Shown here in pieces: positions 33,124 through 43,137 of a stretch of 64,000 bases of DNA (positions within the stretch are counted from its first letter, which is position 1; each line of letters opens with the position of its first letter). The position numbers and the translations under genes are program-made. This DNA comes from Catellatospora sichuanensis. Lineage in GTDB: Bacteria > Actinomycetota > Actinomycetes > Mycobacteriales > Micromonosporaceae. The stretch covers positions 186,001-250,000 of the forward strand of contig NZ_VIQO01000011.1 in assembly GCF_007483665.1 (NCBI RefSeq), read 5' to 3'. The notes beneath the pieces were generated by a model. It was not told the DNA's origin. It was given only the letters and a program-made list of their open reading frames with translations, and did not search any database.

Positions 33124-36100
33124 TCAGCCGGCCCCGATCCGCTCCACCAGGCTGCGCGCCTCGTCGAGCAGGTCGGGGCCGCGCCGGTCGCCGTACTCGG
33201 CAGCCAACGCGGCCAGCAGCCCCGGCGCGCGCTCCTCGGCGTGGACAACGATCCGCGCCCAGGCCAACGTGGGCATGCTCCGGTTGTACGCGAAACGGTC
33301 CGCCAGCGCGATCAGCCGCACCGCGTCCTGGACGGGCAGGGCTCCGCGCAGCAGTCCCCACGCACCGAGCGCGAACAGCACCAGCCCACAGACCGGATAG
33401 TCCAGGTAGGGATGGTCGGGGTCGAGCACCTGCAACGCCTGGTCACGGTCCCGCGCGAACAACGCGGCACCGATCGGGTCATCGGCCGGCGCGTAGTAGG
33501 CGTGTGCGGCCAGACTTGTCGCCTCGGCGACCAGCACCCACGGCTCCAGCCCCGTCGCCGCGACGGACGGGATCCGCAGCTCCCGCACCCGCACGCACGC
33601 CGATCGGTAGCCGGCCAACCCGGCCTCGACGTCACCGCGGGCCAGGGCCAGCTCGGCCCTGCCCAGATCGAAGGAGAGCCGGCCGGCCAGGGCTCCCTCG
33701 GACTCCGTCGCGTCGCCGAGGCCGGCGAGCTGGCCGGCGGCGGCGTCGACATCACCCTCGGAGATCATCACCAGGGCGAGCAGCGAACGCAGCTGGATGG
33801 CGTCATCGCGGGCACCGAGCCGGTCGAGCACCGGCAACGCGACGTGCGCATGGACCGCCGCTTCTCTGCCCCGGCCGAGCTGCATCGCGAGCTGCGCGGC
33901 CATGGTGTGCATGATCGCCTGCGACCAGGGGCCCACCGTGTCGTCCGCGAGCTGCAAGCCGCGCTCGGCGGCGTCCATCGCCGCGTCCGGATCGCCCATG
34001 TTCTCCAAGGCCTGGCTCAGCCACGGCAACGCCAGGGCAGCGATCTCACGGTCCGGGGAGGCGGCATGCGCACGTAGCTGGTGGAGATAGCCGTCGGCCG
34101 AGCGTGGATCGATGTCGGTCAGCATGGTGACCATCGCGGAGATCCACGGATCGTGCTCGCCCGGCCCGATCGCCCGCAAGGTGGCCCGCAGCAGGTCGGA
34201 ATGAGGCGAATTGGCGATCAGGGAACCGTTGAGGGTCATCGCGATCGCCATCCGGGTGGCGTCGGCGAGATCCGGCGGAGGCGTCCAGCCGTCCACCGCG
34301 TTCGCCGCCGCTTCGATGAGAACCAGCAGGCGGGGGTGTTCACCCAGAATGATCCAGTATCCGGCCAGGGCGGCGAGGATCTGCACCGTCGCCGCCGGGT
34401 CCGGCGCGGCGAAGGTCCGGCGGAGCACGTCGGAGAGGTTCGTCTCCTCGGGGCGGATGGCGTCGACGACGTCGAACTGCCTCGGGCTGAACAGGGCGCG
34501 GGCGTGCCGCGCGGAGTAGGCGACCGCCCAGGCACGCTGGGCCTGCTCGGCCGCGTCGTCCTCACCGGCGTCGACCAGCTGCATCCGGCCGAACTCGCGT
34601 ACGGTCTCCAGCATCCGGTAGCGCACGCCGCCGGGACCGGTCTCCACGACGGTCAGCAACGACTGGTCCGCCAGATCGTGAACTGCCGAGAGCGCGTCGT
34701 CGCCGAGCATCGCCTCCGCGGCGGCGAGGGTGAATCCGTCGTGGAACACCGACAGCCAGCGCAGGGCCCTGCGCTCCCGTTCGGCGAGCAGGTTCCAGGA
34801 CCAGTCGATGACGGCCAGCAGCGTCTGATGCCGGTCGGGTGCGCTGCGGTCCCCGCCGCGCAGCAACGCGAACCGGTTCTCCAGGCGGCGGGCGATGTCC
34901 GCGACGGCCATCACGCGTACCTTCGCCGCCGCCAGTTCGATGGCGAGCGGGAGCCCGTCGAGACGCTCGACGATCTCGGCCACCACCTCGTCCGCGCCGG
35001 CGAGGTGCACGTCCGGTCGGGCAGCCACGGCCCGCTGCCGGAACAGCTCGGCCGCGTCCTTGGTGTCCAGCTCCGCCAGCAGGTAGACCTGTTCGGCGGC
35101 GATGGCCAGCGGCGCCCTGGTGGTGGTGAGTATTCGCAGCTCACGGGTGGTCGCGGCAAGGTAGGCGACGAGGTCGGCGACAGCGGCGACGATGTGCTCG
35201 CAGTTGTCCAGGATCAGCAGGCTCGGCGCCTGGTCGAGGTAGCGCGCGATCCGGGCCCGTACGTCGGCCCGCTGCTCCGAGGTGAGGGCGCGCCGGCCGC
35301 TGACCGAGTCCCGTACGCCCAGCGCCGACCCGATCTCGCCGACGAGGTCGTCGGGTGCGGTGACGCCGACGAGCTCGACGAAATGCACCACCGGGGCCGG
35401 GTACTCCCGGCCGAGCACATGGGCCAGCCGGGTCTTGCCCAGTCCTCCCGGTCCGACGATGGACACCACCCGGAAGGCGGCCAGCGACGCCTTCAGCCGA
35501 CGGATGTCGGCTGCGCGGCCGAGCAGAGTGGTCGCCTCATAACGCACGCCCGCACGGACCGGGCTGTCCTGGACGAGCAGCTCGCTGTGGACGCGGCGCA
35601 GGTCCGGGCCGGGGTCGGCGCCGATGCGGTCACGCAGGTCCGCACGGTAGGTCTCGTATCGGCTCAACGCGGCACCGGTGCCGCGGACCGCCGCCTCGCT
35701 GCGCAGCAGGTCCGCCAGCAGTGCCTCGTCGGCGGGGTTCGCGGCCCATGCCTCGGTCAGGGCGGGCAGCGCAGCGGCGTACTCGCCGAGCCTGGCCCTG
35801 GCCCTGGCCAGCAGCAGCCGGGCCTGCTCAAGGTCGTGTTCGGCCTCGCGCCGCAGCGAAGCGAGCGGACCGTGGCCGTCGCCGGCGGCGACCGCGCCGA
35901 GCGCAACGGCCGCAGCGGCCAGGTCGGCTGCGCGTGCCGGGTCGGACTCGAACGCGGACCGGGCCGCGGCGAGCCGGTCCGCGAGCACCTGTGTGTCCAC
36001 CTGCGACCGGTCGATGCCCAGGCGGTAGCCGTCGCCGTCGCGAACCACCGAGTCCGGCCCGTGCGCCGTCCTCGTCCGCGAGACCAGCACCTGAAGTGCT

Positions 36101-36270
36101 TTGAGTGGATTGGCGGGGACGTCCTCTTCCCAGATGAGGTCGACCAGACGCGGGGAACCGACCGTCCGTCCGGCAGCGGCGAGCGCGGCCAGGAGCGCTT
36201 GCGGCCGCTCGCCCAGCACCGGCTCGCCGTCCCAGCGCACCGTTTCCAGCAGCGACAGGGTGATCGGCAC
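33124..36270 (-). CDS. SARP/AfsR-type regulator: wHTH, BTAD, NB-ARC, TPR-like tail
   Basis: 1048 residues from GTG 36270; TAGACT lies six bases upstream, so it is probably leaderless. Residues 1-95 form the OmpR-like winged helix of SARPs, and 97-240 the bacterial transcriptional activation domain (ARSAFESDPARAADLAAAA, LPALTEAWAANPADEALLADLLRSEAAVRG). From about 250 comes an NB-ARC ATPase with SIVGPGGLGKTRLAHVLG and SLLILDNCEHIV. The remaining 450 residues are TPR-like helices. There is no C-terminal LuxR domain. Such regulators control secondary metabolism or export. The nearest candidates are the convergent drrAB pair; the RiPP operon is 24 kb away. Confidence 0.88.
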   Translation of the reverse strand: MPITLSLLETVRWDGEPVLGERPQALLAALAAAGRTVGSPRLVDLIWEEDVPANPLKALQVLVSRTRTAHGPDSVVRDGDGYRLGIDRSQVDTQVLADRLAAARSAFESDPARAADLAAAAVALGAVAAGDGHGPLASLRREAEHDLEQARLLLARARARLGEYAAALPALTEAWAANPADEALLADLLRSEAAVRGTGAALSRYETYRADLRDRIGADPGPDLRRVHSELLVQDSPVRAGVRYEATTLLGRAADIRRLKASLAAFRVVSIVGPGGLGKTRLAHVLGREYPAPVVHFVELVGVTAPDDLVGEIGSALGVRDSVSGRRALTSEQRADVRARIARYLDQAPSLLILDNCEHIVAAVADLVAYLAATTRELRILTTTRAPLAIAAEQVYLLAELDTKDAAELFRQRAVAARPDVHLAGADEVVAEIVERLDGLPLAIELAAAKVRVMAVADIARRLENRFALLRGGDRSAPDRHQTLLAVIDWSWNLLAERERRALRWLSVFHDGFTLAAAEAMLGDDALSAVHDLADQSLLTVVETGPGGVRYRMLETVREFGRMQLVDAGEDDAAEQAQRAWAVAYSARHARALFSPRQFDVVDAIRPEETNLSDVLRRTFAAPDPAATVQILAALAGYWIILGEHPRLLVLIEAAANAVDGWTPPPDLADATRMAIAMTLNGSLIANSPHSDLLRATLRAIGPGEHDPWISAMVTMLTDIDPRSADGYLHQLRAHAASPDREIAALALPWLSQALENMGDPDAAMDAAERGLQLADDTVGPWSQAIMHTMAAQLAMQLGRGREAAVHAHVALPVLDRLGARDDAIQLRSLLALVMISEGDVDAAAGQLAGLGDATESEGALAGRLSFDLGRAELALARGDVEAGLAGYRSACVRVRELRIPSVAATGLEPWVLVAEATSLAAHAYYAPADDPIGAALFARDRDQALQVLDPDHPYLDYPVCGLVLFALGAWGLLRGALPVQDAVRLIALADRFAYNRSMPTLAWARIVVHAEERAPGLLAALAAEYGDRRGPDLLDEARSLVERIGAG

Positions 36271-36363
36271 CCGCCAAGTCTAGGAGCCCGTTGAACAGCG
36301 AGGTCAGCGGGTCGGGCAAGGGTCGAGAGGCGGGGCACGGAGCCACCCGGCAGGATCCGGGCC

Positions 36364-36396
36364 GGGGCCCGGCCGGCAGTGCGCCGGCCGGGCCCC
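36364..36396 (-). terminator. Terminator hairpin after the GH76 gene
   Basis: A 14-bp perfect stem (GGGGCCCGGCCGGC and its complement) with an AGTGC loop, seven bases beyond the GH76 stop. Confidence 0.7.
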
Positions 36397-36402
36397 AGGC
36401 TG

Positions 36403-37872
36403 TCACGGCGCGGCGTTCATCAGGTCGAGCGCGCTGTGCTGGCGGGCGGCGTCGGTGGTGTCGACGGGCCCGGCCCAGCGCAGGCCGTAGGTGTCCAGCG
36501 CGGTCCGGTCGCGGGCGTAGGCCGTGTCGGCCTGCAGCCGCAGGTAGGCGTCGTACGGGTGGTCGGTCAGCAGGGCGTTGAGCTGGCCGAGGCCGCGCAC
36601 GTGTGCGCCCTTGAACGAGGTGCCGTCGGCGCCGCAGTTCCCGCTCTCGCAGGGGTCGCGCAGGATGCCGCCGGAGTGCAGCTGCGGGGTGGTGGTGGCG
36701 GCGTTGGCGAGCTGGCGGGCCCGGGTCAGCAAAGCCGCGTCGCCGGTCGCACGGTGCAGCTCGGTCAGGCCGGCCAGCAGCACGCCCTGGTTGTACGACC
36801 ACACCGTAGAGCCGTTGTTGCGGCAGGTGGACAGGCTGATGCCGTCGTTCACCAGGTTCGAGCTGTTGATCATTCCGGTGTTCTGGAACCAGGTCCATTC
36901 CTGCTGGGCGCGCTGCAGGTAGACCGTGTCGCCTGGGATGCGGTTGTGCAGTGCCGCGCTGACCTGCAGGTAGAGGCTGTTGGCGATGGCCGCCTTGTAG
37001 GTGCGCGCGGTGCTCCACCAGATGCCGCCGCCGCAGGTGCCGTCCCAGTACGCGGCCATGTGGTCGGCCGCCACCCGGGCGGTGTTCAGGTAGCGGCTCT
37101 CCCCCGTCAGGTCGTACGCCGAGATCCAGGCCATCGCCCACCAGCCGGTGTCGTCGAGGTACTCGTTGCGGAACTGACCCAGGCGGCTGTTGACGTTGCG
37201 GTCGTAGGTGTTGGCGATGGCGTAGCGGTAACTGCCCATGCCCGTGACCCGGATGTTGTCGATGACGGCCGTGAGCGCGTTGGCGCTGTTCCACCAGCCG
37301 GTCGTGTCGAACAGGCCGGTGCCGTTGTGGTAGCTCATCATCAGCCCGGTCGCGGCGGCGGTGCGCCGGTTGCCGGCGTTCCAGGTGGTGCGGGCCCAGG
37401 CGGTGCAGACGGTCTCAGGCCGGTCACCGGCTTTGCCGCAGGCGCGCAGCGCGCCGACGGCGTTGGTGCTCCACTGGTCGACATTGTACATCGGGGTGCG
37501 CGCGGTGCGGCTGCCCCCGGGTGTGGTGGCCAGGCCCAGGCGGCTGTCGGTGACGGTGCGCCCGCCGTTGAACGAGCGGTCCAGCCATACCTGGTCGCCG
37601 GGGTTGCCGTTGGCGATGACGCCCCAGGACATGGCGTCGGTGTCGTTGAAGTGCAGGCTGATCTGGCGGCCGTAGATGGTCACGGTGAGCGGGACCCGGT
37701 CGGTGGGCGCGAGCGCCGCGTCGCGCCCGTCGCAGTAGCGGTTGCAGATGACGGCCAGGGGCGCGGCACCGGTCGGTGCGGCGGTGGCGGGTGCCGCGAC
37801 GCCGAGTGCGGCGAGCAGCGAGGTCGCCGACAGCGCGGCGAGCCTGGGCAGGGAGCGGGACATTGCGGACAC
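36403..37872 (-). CDS. Secreted glycoside hydrolase family 76 (alpha-1,6-mannanase-like)
   Basis: 489 residues from GTG 37872; ATG 37863 is an alternative further from the GGAGG at 37877-37881. A signal peptide ends at APATAA. The (alpha/alpha)6 domain carries the GH76 catalytic Asp-Asp in [18 protein letters not shown], with [21 protein letters not shown] and [22 protein letters not shown], all characteristic of endo-alpha-1,6-mannanases. It probably degrades fungal or mycobacterial alpha-mannan outside the cell. Its promoter region carries the same palindrome as the ABC importer operon, tying it to the LacI regulator. Confidence 0.9.
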   Translation of the reverse strand: MSAMSRSLPRLAALSATSLLAALGVAAPATAAPTGAAPLAVICNRYCDGRDAALAPTDRVPLTVTIYGRQISLHFNDTDAMSWGVIANGNPGDQVWLDRSFNGGRTVTDSRLGLATTPGGSRTARTPMYNVDQWSTNAVGALRACGKAGDRPETVCTAWARTTWNAGNRRTAAATGLMMSYHNGTGLFDTTGWWNSANALTAVIDNIRVTGMGSYRYAIANTYDRNVNSRLGQFRNEYLDDTGWWAMAWISAYDLTGESRYLNTARVAADHMAAYWDGTCGGGIWWSTARTYKAAIANSLYLQVSAALHNRIPGDTVYLQRAQQEWTWFQNTGMINSSNLVNDGISLSTCRNNGSTVWSYNQGVLLAGLTELHRATGDAALLTRARQLANAATTTPQLHSGGILRDPCESGNCGADGTSFKGAHVRGLGQLNALLTDHPYDAYLRLQADTAYARDRTALDTYGLRWAGPVDTTDAARQHSALDLMNAAP

Positions 37873-37956
37873 TGTTCCTCCAGGGAGAGCGGAGCAACGT
37901 GTACGGGCGTCTGACGGCAGCCCTCAACACACAGCGGCGTGCCTGGTCAGCGATCG

Positions 37957-37968
37957 GACAACGTTGCC
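37957..37968. promoter_or_regulatory. LacI-type operator GACAACGTTGCC before the GH76 gene
   Basis: GACAACGTTGCC around a CAACGTTG palindrome, 85 bases before the GH76 start. Its reverse complement, GGCAACGTTGTC, occurs exactly at 41267-41278 in front of the sugar importer. Confidence 0.65.
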
Positions 37969-38096
37969 ATGTCCAAGTCGGCCCGGCACGCCGTTGCCCG
38001 GCGACTGCCACCCTATGATTGTCAAGTTCAAATGTCTAGATGTTTACGCGAGATCGACAAAACTTCTCGACGTTTCAACAAAAGCGGTGGGGCGGT

Positions 38097-38124
38097 GCCG
38101 GGGCGGCGCGGTGGCCGCCCCGGC
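38097..38124 (-). terminator. Terminator of the sugar importer operon
   Basis: An 11-bp perfect stem (GCCGGGGCGGC and its complement) with a six-base loop, nine bases after the permease stop. Confidence 0.65.
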
Positions 38125-38133
38125 GTGACCACG

Positions 38134-39027
38134 TCAGCTCTTGATCGCGCCGGCCATCAGGCCGCCGATGAACCACCTGCCGAGCAGCACGTACACCACC
38201 AGCGTGGGCAGCGACGTGATCAGCGCACCGGCCATCGATGCCGCATAGTCGGGCGACTGCGCACCCGCCAGCGCGTTGAGCGCGATGGTGATCGGGCCGT
38301 TGCGGGTGTTGGACAGGAAGATCGCGAACAGGTAGTCGTTCCACGACGAGGTGAACTGCCAGATGACCGTCACGACGAAGGCCGGCCCGGAGAGCGGCAG
38401 GATCAGCATCCGGAACGTGCGCAGCAGTCCCGCACCGTCCACCCGTCCGGCCTCGATCAGTTCGACCGGCACCGTGGTGGCGTAGTAGTTGCGGAAGATC
38501 AGGGTGCAGATCGGGATGCCGTAGACCACGTGCACGAAGATCAGCGTCGGGATGCCCCCGGGCAGTCCGATGAACTGCACCACCTCGCGCAGCGGGATCA
38601 TGACCGCCTGGTACGGGATGAACATGCCGAACAGGATCAGGGTGAACACCACGTCGGCGCCGGGAAAGCGCCAGCGCGACAGCACGAAGCCGTTGGCCGC
38701 GCCGATGATCGAGGAGATCAGCGCGACCGGGATCGCCAGCTCGAAGGTGCGCAGGAACGACGGCCCGAGCGCGGTCCAGGCCTTCTCCCAGGACGCGGTG
38801 GTCCACACCTCGGGCAGGCTCCACTGGCCGTCGACGCCGATCTCCCGGCCAGACTTGAAGCTGGTGACGATGAGCACGTACAGGGGCATCAGCACGATCA
38901 GCAGGAACAGCAGCAGCAGCGCGTGCCGCACGAGCTGGCCGACGGGTGACGGCCTTGCCTTCCGGCCGCCCGCTGCCGGGGCGGGTCCGCTGCGGACCTC
39001 GTCGGGCGCCATGGTCTGGCTGGTCAT
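38134..39027 (-). CDS. Sugar ABC transporter permease (MalG type)
   Basis: 297 residues with six membrane helices and the EAA loop ELIEAGRVDGAGLLRTFRMLILPLSGPAF. The start LLLLFLLIVLMPLYVLIVTSFKS and the SRWRFPGADVVF segment are typical of MalG-like permeases. ATG 39027 overlaps the stop of the first permease (ATGA). It forms the importer with the permease at 39024 and the binding protein at 39946. No ATPase gene is present here; such actinobacterial operons commonly use a shared MsiK-type ATPase encoded elsewhere. Confidence 0.92.
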   Translation of the reverse strand: MTSQTMAPDEVRSGPAPAAGGRKARPSPVGQLVRHALLLLFLLIVLMPLYVLIVTSFKSGREIGVDGQWSLPEVWTTASWEKAWTALGPSFLRTFELAIPVALISSIIGAANGFVLSRWRFPGADVVFTLILFGMFIPYQAVMIPLREVVQFIGLPGGIPTLIFVHVVYGIPICTLIFRNYYATTVPVELIEAGRVDGAGLLRTFRMLILPLSGPAFVVTVIWQFTSSWNDYLFAIFLSNTRNGPITIALNALAGAQSPDYAASMAGALITSLPTLVVYVLLGRWFIGGLMAGAIKS

Positions 39028-39920
39028 GAGCGCTTCTCCGCCCGGTTGACGTGGATGAGGTAGGGCACGACCACGATCGCGACGACGACGAGCAGGAACA
39101 CCGAGATCGCGGCGGCCTTGGCGTAGTCGCTGGTGAGCAGGGTCTGCCAGACGTAGACCGCGGGGACCTCGGTGATCCACTGGGCTCCGGAGACCGACAT
39201 GATCAGATCGAACATCTTCATCGACATGTGGCCGGTGATGATCATCGCGGACAGCACGGTCGGCGTGAGCTGTGGGAACAGGACCCGGCGGTAGAGCTGG
39301 AAGTTGCTCGCGCCGTCCATCGCGGCGGCCTCACGCAGCTCGTTCGGGATGCCGCGGAATCCCGCGAGGAACAGCGCCATCACATACCCGGCCAGCTGCC
39401 AGATCGCAGGCACCGCCATCGCGGCCATGCCCCAGTCGGGGTCGGTCCACCAGGGGTTCTGCAGGAAGTCGAGGCCCAGGCCGCCGAAGACGGCGTTGAG
39501 GCCGCCGGCGTCGTCGCCCTCGCCGGGGTTCATCAGCCAGCGCCACACCACGCCGGACGCGACGAACGAGACGGCCATCGGGAACAGGTAGACGGTCCGG
39601 AAGACGCCCTCGGCACGCGCGCCACGTTCCAGTAGTAGCGCCCAGATCAGGCCCATCACCAGCGTGCCGACCATGAAGACGATCGTGAAGACCAGCAGAT
39701 TCTTCAGGGAGTGCGTGAACCGGTCGTTGATGTCGTTGGTGAACAGATTGACGTAGTTGTCCAGGCCCGCGAACCCCTTGGACTCACGGGCGTTGTGCCG
39801 GTCCTGCATGGACAGGTTGACCGTCCAGGCGATGAGCCCGTAGACCAGAACGCCGAGCAGGATCAGCGAGGGTGAGATCAGCAGCAGGCCGGATAGCCAC
39901 GGCCGCTTCCAGCTGCGCAT
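39024..39920 (-). CDS. Sugar ABC transporter permease (MalF type)
   Basis: 298 residues from ATG 39920. Six helices start with LSGLLLISPSLILLGVLVYGLIAWTVNLSM, and the EAA loop is ELREAAAMDGASNFQLYRRVLFPQLTPTV. FRTVYLFPMAVSFVASGVVWRWLMNP is typical of carbohydrate-uptake MalF/LacF permeases. The gene follows the binding-protein gene after 25 bases. Confidence 0.92.
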   Translation of the reverse strand: MRSWKRPWLSGLLLISPSLILLGVLVYGLIAWTVNLSMQDRHNARESKGFAGLDNYVNLFTNDINDRFTHSLKNLLVFTIVFMVGTLVMGLIWALLLERGARAEGVFRTVYLFPMAVSFVASGVVWRWLMNPGEGDDAGGLNAVFGGLGLDFLQNPWWTDPDWGMAAMAVPAIWQLAGYVMALFLAGFRGIPNELREAAAMDGASNFQLYRRVLFPQLTPTVLSAMIITGHMSMKMFDLIMSVSGAQWITEVPAVYVWQTLLTSDYAKAAAISVFLLVVVAIVVVPYLIHVNRAEKRS

Positions 39921-39945
39921 GGTGTTGCTCCTTCGGCCGGGGGCG

Positions 39946-41208
39946 CTACTTCTTGGCGGCGAACTGCGCGGCGGCCGCGGCGAGCGCGTTCTGCAGCGCG
40001 GCGACGTCACCGTCGGTGGAGAACTTGCCGGCGGCGCTCACGATCGCACCCTGCAGGCCCTGCGAGCAGGCCGAGCCGTGAGCGCAGGACGGCACCTGCT
40101 TGTCGGCCTTCCAGCTGGTCATCGCGGCCTGCTGGTAGGCCGGGAAGCCGTCGGAGCTGACGTCGGTGCGGGCCGGGATGGAGCCCTTCTTGACGTTGAA
40201 GGCCTTCTGGCCCTCTGCGCTGCCCACCGTCTTGAGCCAGCACTTGGTGCCCTCGACGTTCTTGGCGCCCTTGGGCAGCACGAACGCGTCGGCCAGCCAC
40301 TGGAAGGTGCCGGTGTTGCCCGGGAAGACCGAGTAGCCGTAGTCCTTGAAGCCCTTGGCGTCGAGGTCGGCCGCCTCCCAGTCACCCATGAGCTGGTAGG
40401 CCGCCTTGCCCTCCATGATGAGCTTCTCGGCGTCGGTCCAGTCGAAGGTGTCGCGGTCGGCGTTGCTGTAGGTCAGCAGCTTTTTGAACTTCTCGATGGC
40501 CGCCGTGACGTCGGCGCCCTTCCAGTCCGTCGAGCCGTTCCACAGGCCGGTGAACTTGTCCGCGCCCAGGTCGCTGATCAGCACCGACTCCAGGAGCATG
40601 ACCTGCGTCCAGTCCTTGCCCAGCGCCAGCGGCGTGGCCACGCCCTTGGCCTTGAGCTTGTCCAGGTCGGCGATGAAGGCGTCCAGCGTGGTCGCGTCGG
40701 CGGTGATGCCGGCCTTGGCCAGCACGGTCTTGTTGCTCCACAGCACGTTGGCGCGGTGGATGTTCGCCGGCACGGAGTAGATCTTGCCGTCGACGGTGAT
40801 GTTGTCGATCAGGCCCTTGGGGAACGCACTGGTCAGGCCCCACTCGGCGTACTGCGCCGAGATGTCCTCGACCTGGTCGGCGTTGATGTAGTCCGACAGC
40901 TCCGCGCCCGCGTGCGCCTGGAACGTGCTCGGCGGGTCGTTGGTCTGCAGGCGGCTGGCCAGCACGCTCTTGGCGTTGGACCCGGCGCCGCCGGCGACCG
41001 CGCCGTTGACGAACGCGAAGTCAGGGCAGGCGGTGCCGAACTGCGCCACGAGCCCGTCCAGGCCCGCCTTCTCACCGCCGTCGGCCCACCACGTGAAAAC
41101 CTCGACGTTCTTCTCCGCAGCGGGGTCTTCGCTCGACGAACACGCTGCCGCGGAGAACAGGGCAGCGACGGCCACGAGTGCCACCGCTGCTTGCCTGGTA
41201 AAACGCAT
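39946..41208 (-). CDS. Sugar ABC transporter substrate-binding lipoprotein
   Basis: 420 residues from ATG 41208, with GGAGG five bases upstream. The lipobox SAAAC (mature Cys23) follows a short signal sequence. The two-lobe family-1 binding protein includes VEVFTWWADGGEKAGLDGLVAQF, VPANIHRANVLWSNKTVLAKAG and EKLIMEGKAAYQLMGDWEAADL, which fit glucose/mannose- or mannobiose-type binding proteins. With GH76 under the same operator, manno-oligosaccharide uptake is the likely role. The LacI-type site lies 58 bases upstream. Confidence 0.9.
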   Translation of the reverse strand: MRFTRQAAVALVAVAALFSAAACSSSEDPAAEKNVEVFTWWADGGEKAGLDGLVAQFGTACPDFAFVNGAVAGGAGSNAKSVLASRLQTNDPPSTFQAHAGAELSDYINADQVEDISAQYAEWGLTSAFPKGLIDNITVDGKIYSVPANIHRANVLWSNKTVLAKAGITADATTLDAFIADLDKLKAKGVATPLALGKDWTQVMLLESVLISDLGADKFTGLWNGSTDWKGADVTAAIEKFKKLLTYSNADRDTFDWTDAEKLIMEGKAAYQLMGDWEAADLDAKGFKDYGYSVFPGNTGTFQWLADAFVLPKGAKNVEGTKCWLKTVGSAEGQKAFNVKKGSIPARTDVSSDGFPAYQQAAMTSWKADKQVPSCAHGSACSQGLQGAIVSAAGKFSTDGDVAALQNALAAAAAQFAAKK

Positions 41209-41265
41209 GGTTCCTCCGATCACACAGGTTGACTTCCGGAATGCGAAACCCACCCTCGCGATTTG

Positions 41266-41279
41266 TGGCAACGTTGTCA
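41266..41279. promoter_or_regulatory. LacI-type operator TGGCAACGTTGTCA before the importer operon
   Basis: A near-perfect palindrome centred on CAACGTTG, 58 bases before the binding-protein start; it matches the site at 37957 in inverse orientation. Confidence 0.65.
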
Positions 41280-41917
41280 AACGCGATGCTCATCGATGTG
41301 TACTCGCACCCGACTGCGTTCGGTGACCACACGATCACGACACCCCAACTCCGTCGGCGAGCATAATCGAGAACCCTCGATGTCCACATACGCGGCGACG
41401 CGGTGAGCTGGCACACCAACCGACAGGGTCCGATAACTCCCAAGTCTCCATTGGACGGCGGTCGATACTTTCGTCACCGAGCAGCCAAACCCCCCGCCGC
41501 CCTGACTTTACGAAACTGCAACATTGACGTGCCGTAGCGACGCGGGCCTGAACGCCGCTGCCCGGCGACGCTGCCAGACGGCGTCCACACAGTTCAGGAG
41601 CGGAGCAGGGCCGGCCTTACAGTCGTCTCCGGCGCTTGGCAATGCGGAGCCGGCCGCGTGCAGGAAACAGCGCGAATCAACATTCGCCGCGACGTCGCAG
41701 CGCCGATGCGGCTGTAAGGCGCGCGGCGCGGCCACCTACCCGATCAGCTGAGCACCAACGTCCTGCGCTGCCTCGACACGGTCGGCCACCACTCGCCATG
41801 CGTGGCCGTTCCCATGCGAACACAGCCCTTTCACGCCCCTCTCGCGGGCGTTATCATCTGGCAGCCAAACCGGTTCAGTCGGCACGCGGAAACGCCGCCA
41901 CCACAGGGAGTCGACAG
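41280..41917. other. Intergenic region before the LacI gene, no gene seen
   Basis: 638 bases without a convincing reading frame. TATCAT at 41852-41857 is a possible -10 for the LacI gene. The rest has lower GC than the surrounding genes, and short repeated GCCGGC-like words, but I see no terminator or RNA gene. Confidence 0.3.
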
Positions 41918-42955
41918 ATGGTCGGTGACGGAACCACGACCCGCCTGCTGCCGAGCCGGGCCAGGCTCCTCGACGTCGCCCGGCTCGCCGGAGTCAGCGT
42001 GAAGACCGTGTCACGGGTCGTCACCGGCCACCAGAACGTCAGCAAGCACACCCGGGAGCGGGTCACGCAGGCCGCCCAGCAGCTGCGGTTCCGGCCCAAC
42101 CACCTGGCTCGCGACCTGCGCCAGGGCGGCGTCTCCCGGACCATGGCGTTCGTGATCGGCGACCTGACCAACCCGTTCTACGCGCAGGTCGCCGCCGGGG
42201 TGGAGCAAGGGCTGGCCGATGAGGGCCTGACCATGGTGATCGCCGTGACGCACGACGACCCCGCCCAGGAAGCCCGAGTGGTCAGCACCATGCTGGAGCG
42301 CCGGGTGCACAGCCTGCTGCTGGTGCCCATCGCCGCCGATCAGAGCTACCTGGCGGGCGAGCTGCAGCTGGGCACGCCGATCATCTGCCTGGACCGGCCC
42401 GCTCAAAACCTGGCCGCCGACAGCGTGGTCATCGCCAACCGTGCCGGTGCCACGGACGCGGTCCGGTCGCTGCTCGCGCACGGGCATCGGCGGATCGCCT
42501 TCATCGGCAGCACCGTCTACACCAACGACGAGCGGCTCGCCGGCTACCGCCAGGCGCTCTTCGACTTCGGGGTCGCGGCCGTGACCGAATGGGAGCGCAC
42601 CGACGCCGTCACCGCGGCCGACGCGGATCGGGCGACCCGCGAGCTGCTCGCCGCCCCAGTCACGCCGACGGCGATCCTGGCCGGCGACAACCGCATCAGC
42701 ACCGGCGTGCTGCGCGCGCTGCGCGACACCCAGCGCGAAGTGGCGCTCATCGGCTTCGACGACTTCGATCTGGCGGAGACATTGAGCATCACCGTGGTCA
42801 GCCATGACGCCGGGCAGATGGGACGCGAAGCGGTGCGCCTGGCATTGGCCCGCCACGAGGACCTCAGCGGACCGCCGATGCAGAGCGTGATCCCGGCCCG
42901 GCTCACACTGCGGGGCTCCGGCGAGACTCCACCGCCGCGCTCGCGCCTGTACTGA
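41918..42955 (+). CDS. LacI-family transcriptional repressor
   Basis: 345 residues from ATG 41918, with AGGGAG seven bases upstream. The HTH and hinge are textbook: RLLDVARLAGVSVKTVSRVVTGHQNVSKHTRERVTQAAQQLRFRPN. The periplasmic-binding-protein-like effector domain follows (MAFVIGDLTNPFYAQVAAGVEQGL, FDDFDLAETLSITVV). It diverges from the sugar importer. The CAACGTTG palindromes at 37957 and 41266 are the kind of central-CG operator this family binds, so it very likely represses the importer and the GH76 gene until a sugar inducer appears. Confidence 0.92.
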   Translation: MVGDGTTTRLLPSRARLLDVARLAGVSVKTVSRVVTGHQNVSKHTRERVTQAAQQLRFRPNHLARDLRQGGVSRTMAFVIGDLTNPFYAQVAAGVEQGLADEGLTMVIAVTHDDPAQEARVVSTMLERRVHSLLLVPIAADQSYLAGELQLGTPIICLDRPAQNLAADSVVIANRAGATDAVRSLLAHGHRRIAFIGSTVYTNDERLAGYRQALFDFGVAAVTEWERTDAVTAADADRATRELLAAPVTPTAILAGDNRISTGVLRALRDTQREVALIGFDDFDLAETLSITVVSHDAGQMGREAVRLALARHEDLSGPPMQSVIPARLTLRGSGETPPPRSRLY

Positions 42956-43137
42956 GCACGCGGCTGTCACGTCGATACGGTCGCAGTACCCGTCCCGGGC
43001 AGCACGCGCTGACCTCGGCCGACGATACGCCCGGCCGTGACCCGGGTAGCTGGACGCCGCAGGCCGGCAACGAGGGAACGAACTGGGGTGACCGTCGCGA
43101 GGCGCGACGCTACGGCGTCCCGCCCCGCGACCTACCC

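Noticed and set aside
41280-41917. Small genes in the gap before the LacI gene
   Set aside because: The available frames have no ribosome-binding site and arginine/cysteine-rich translations without structure.
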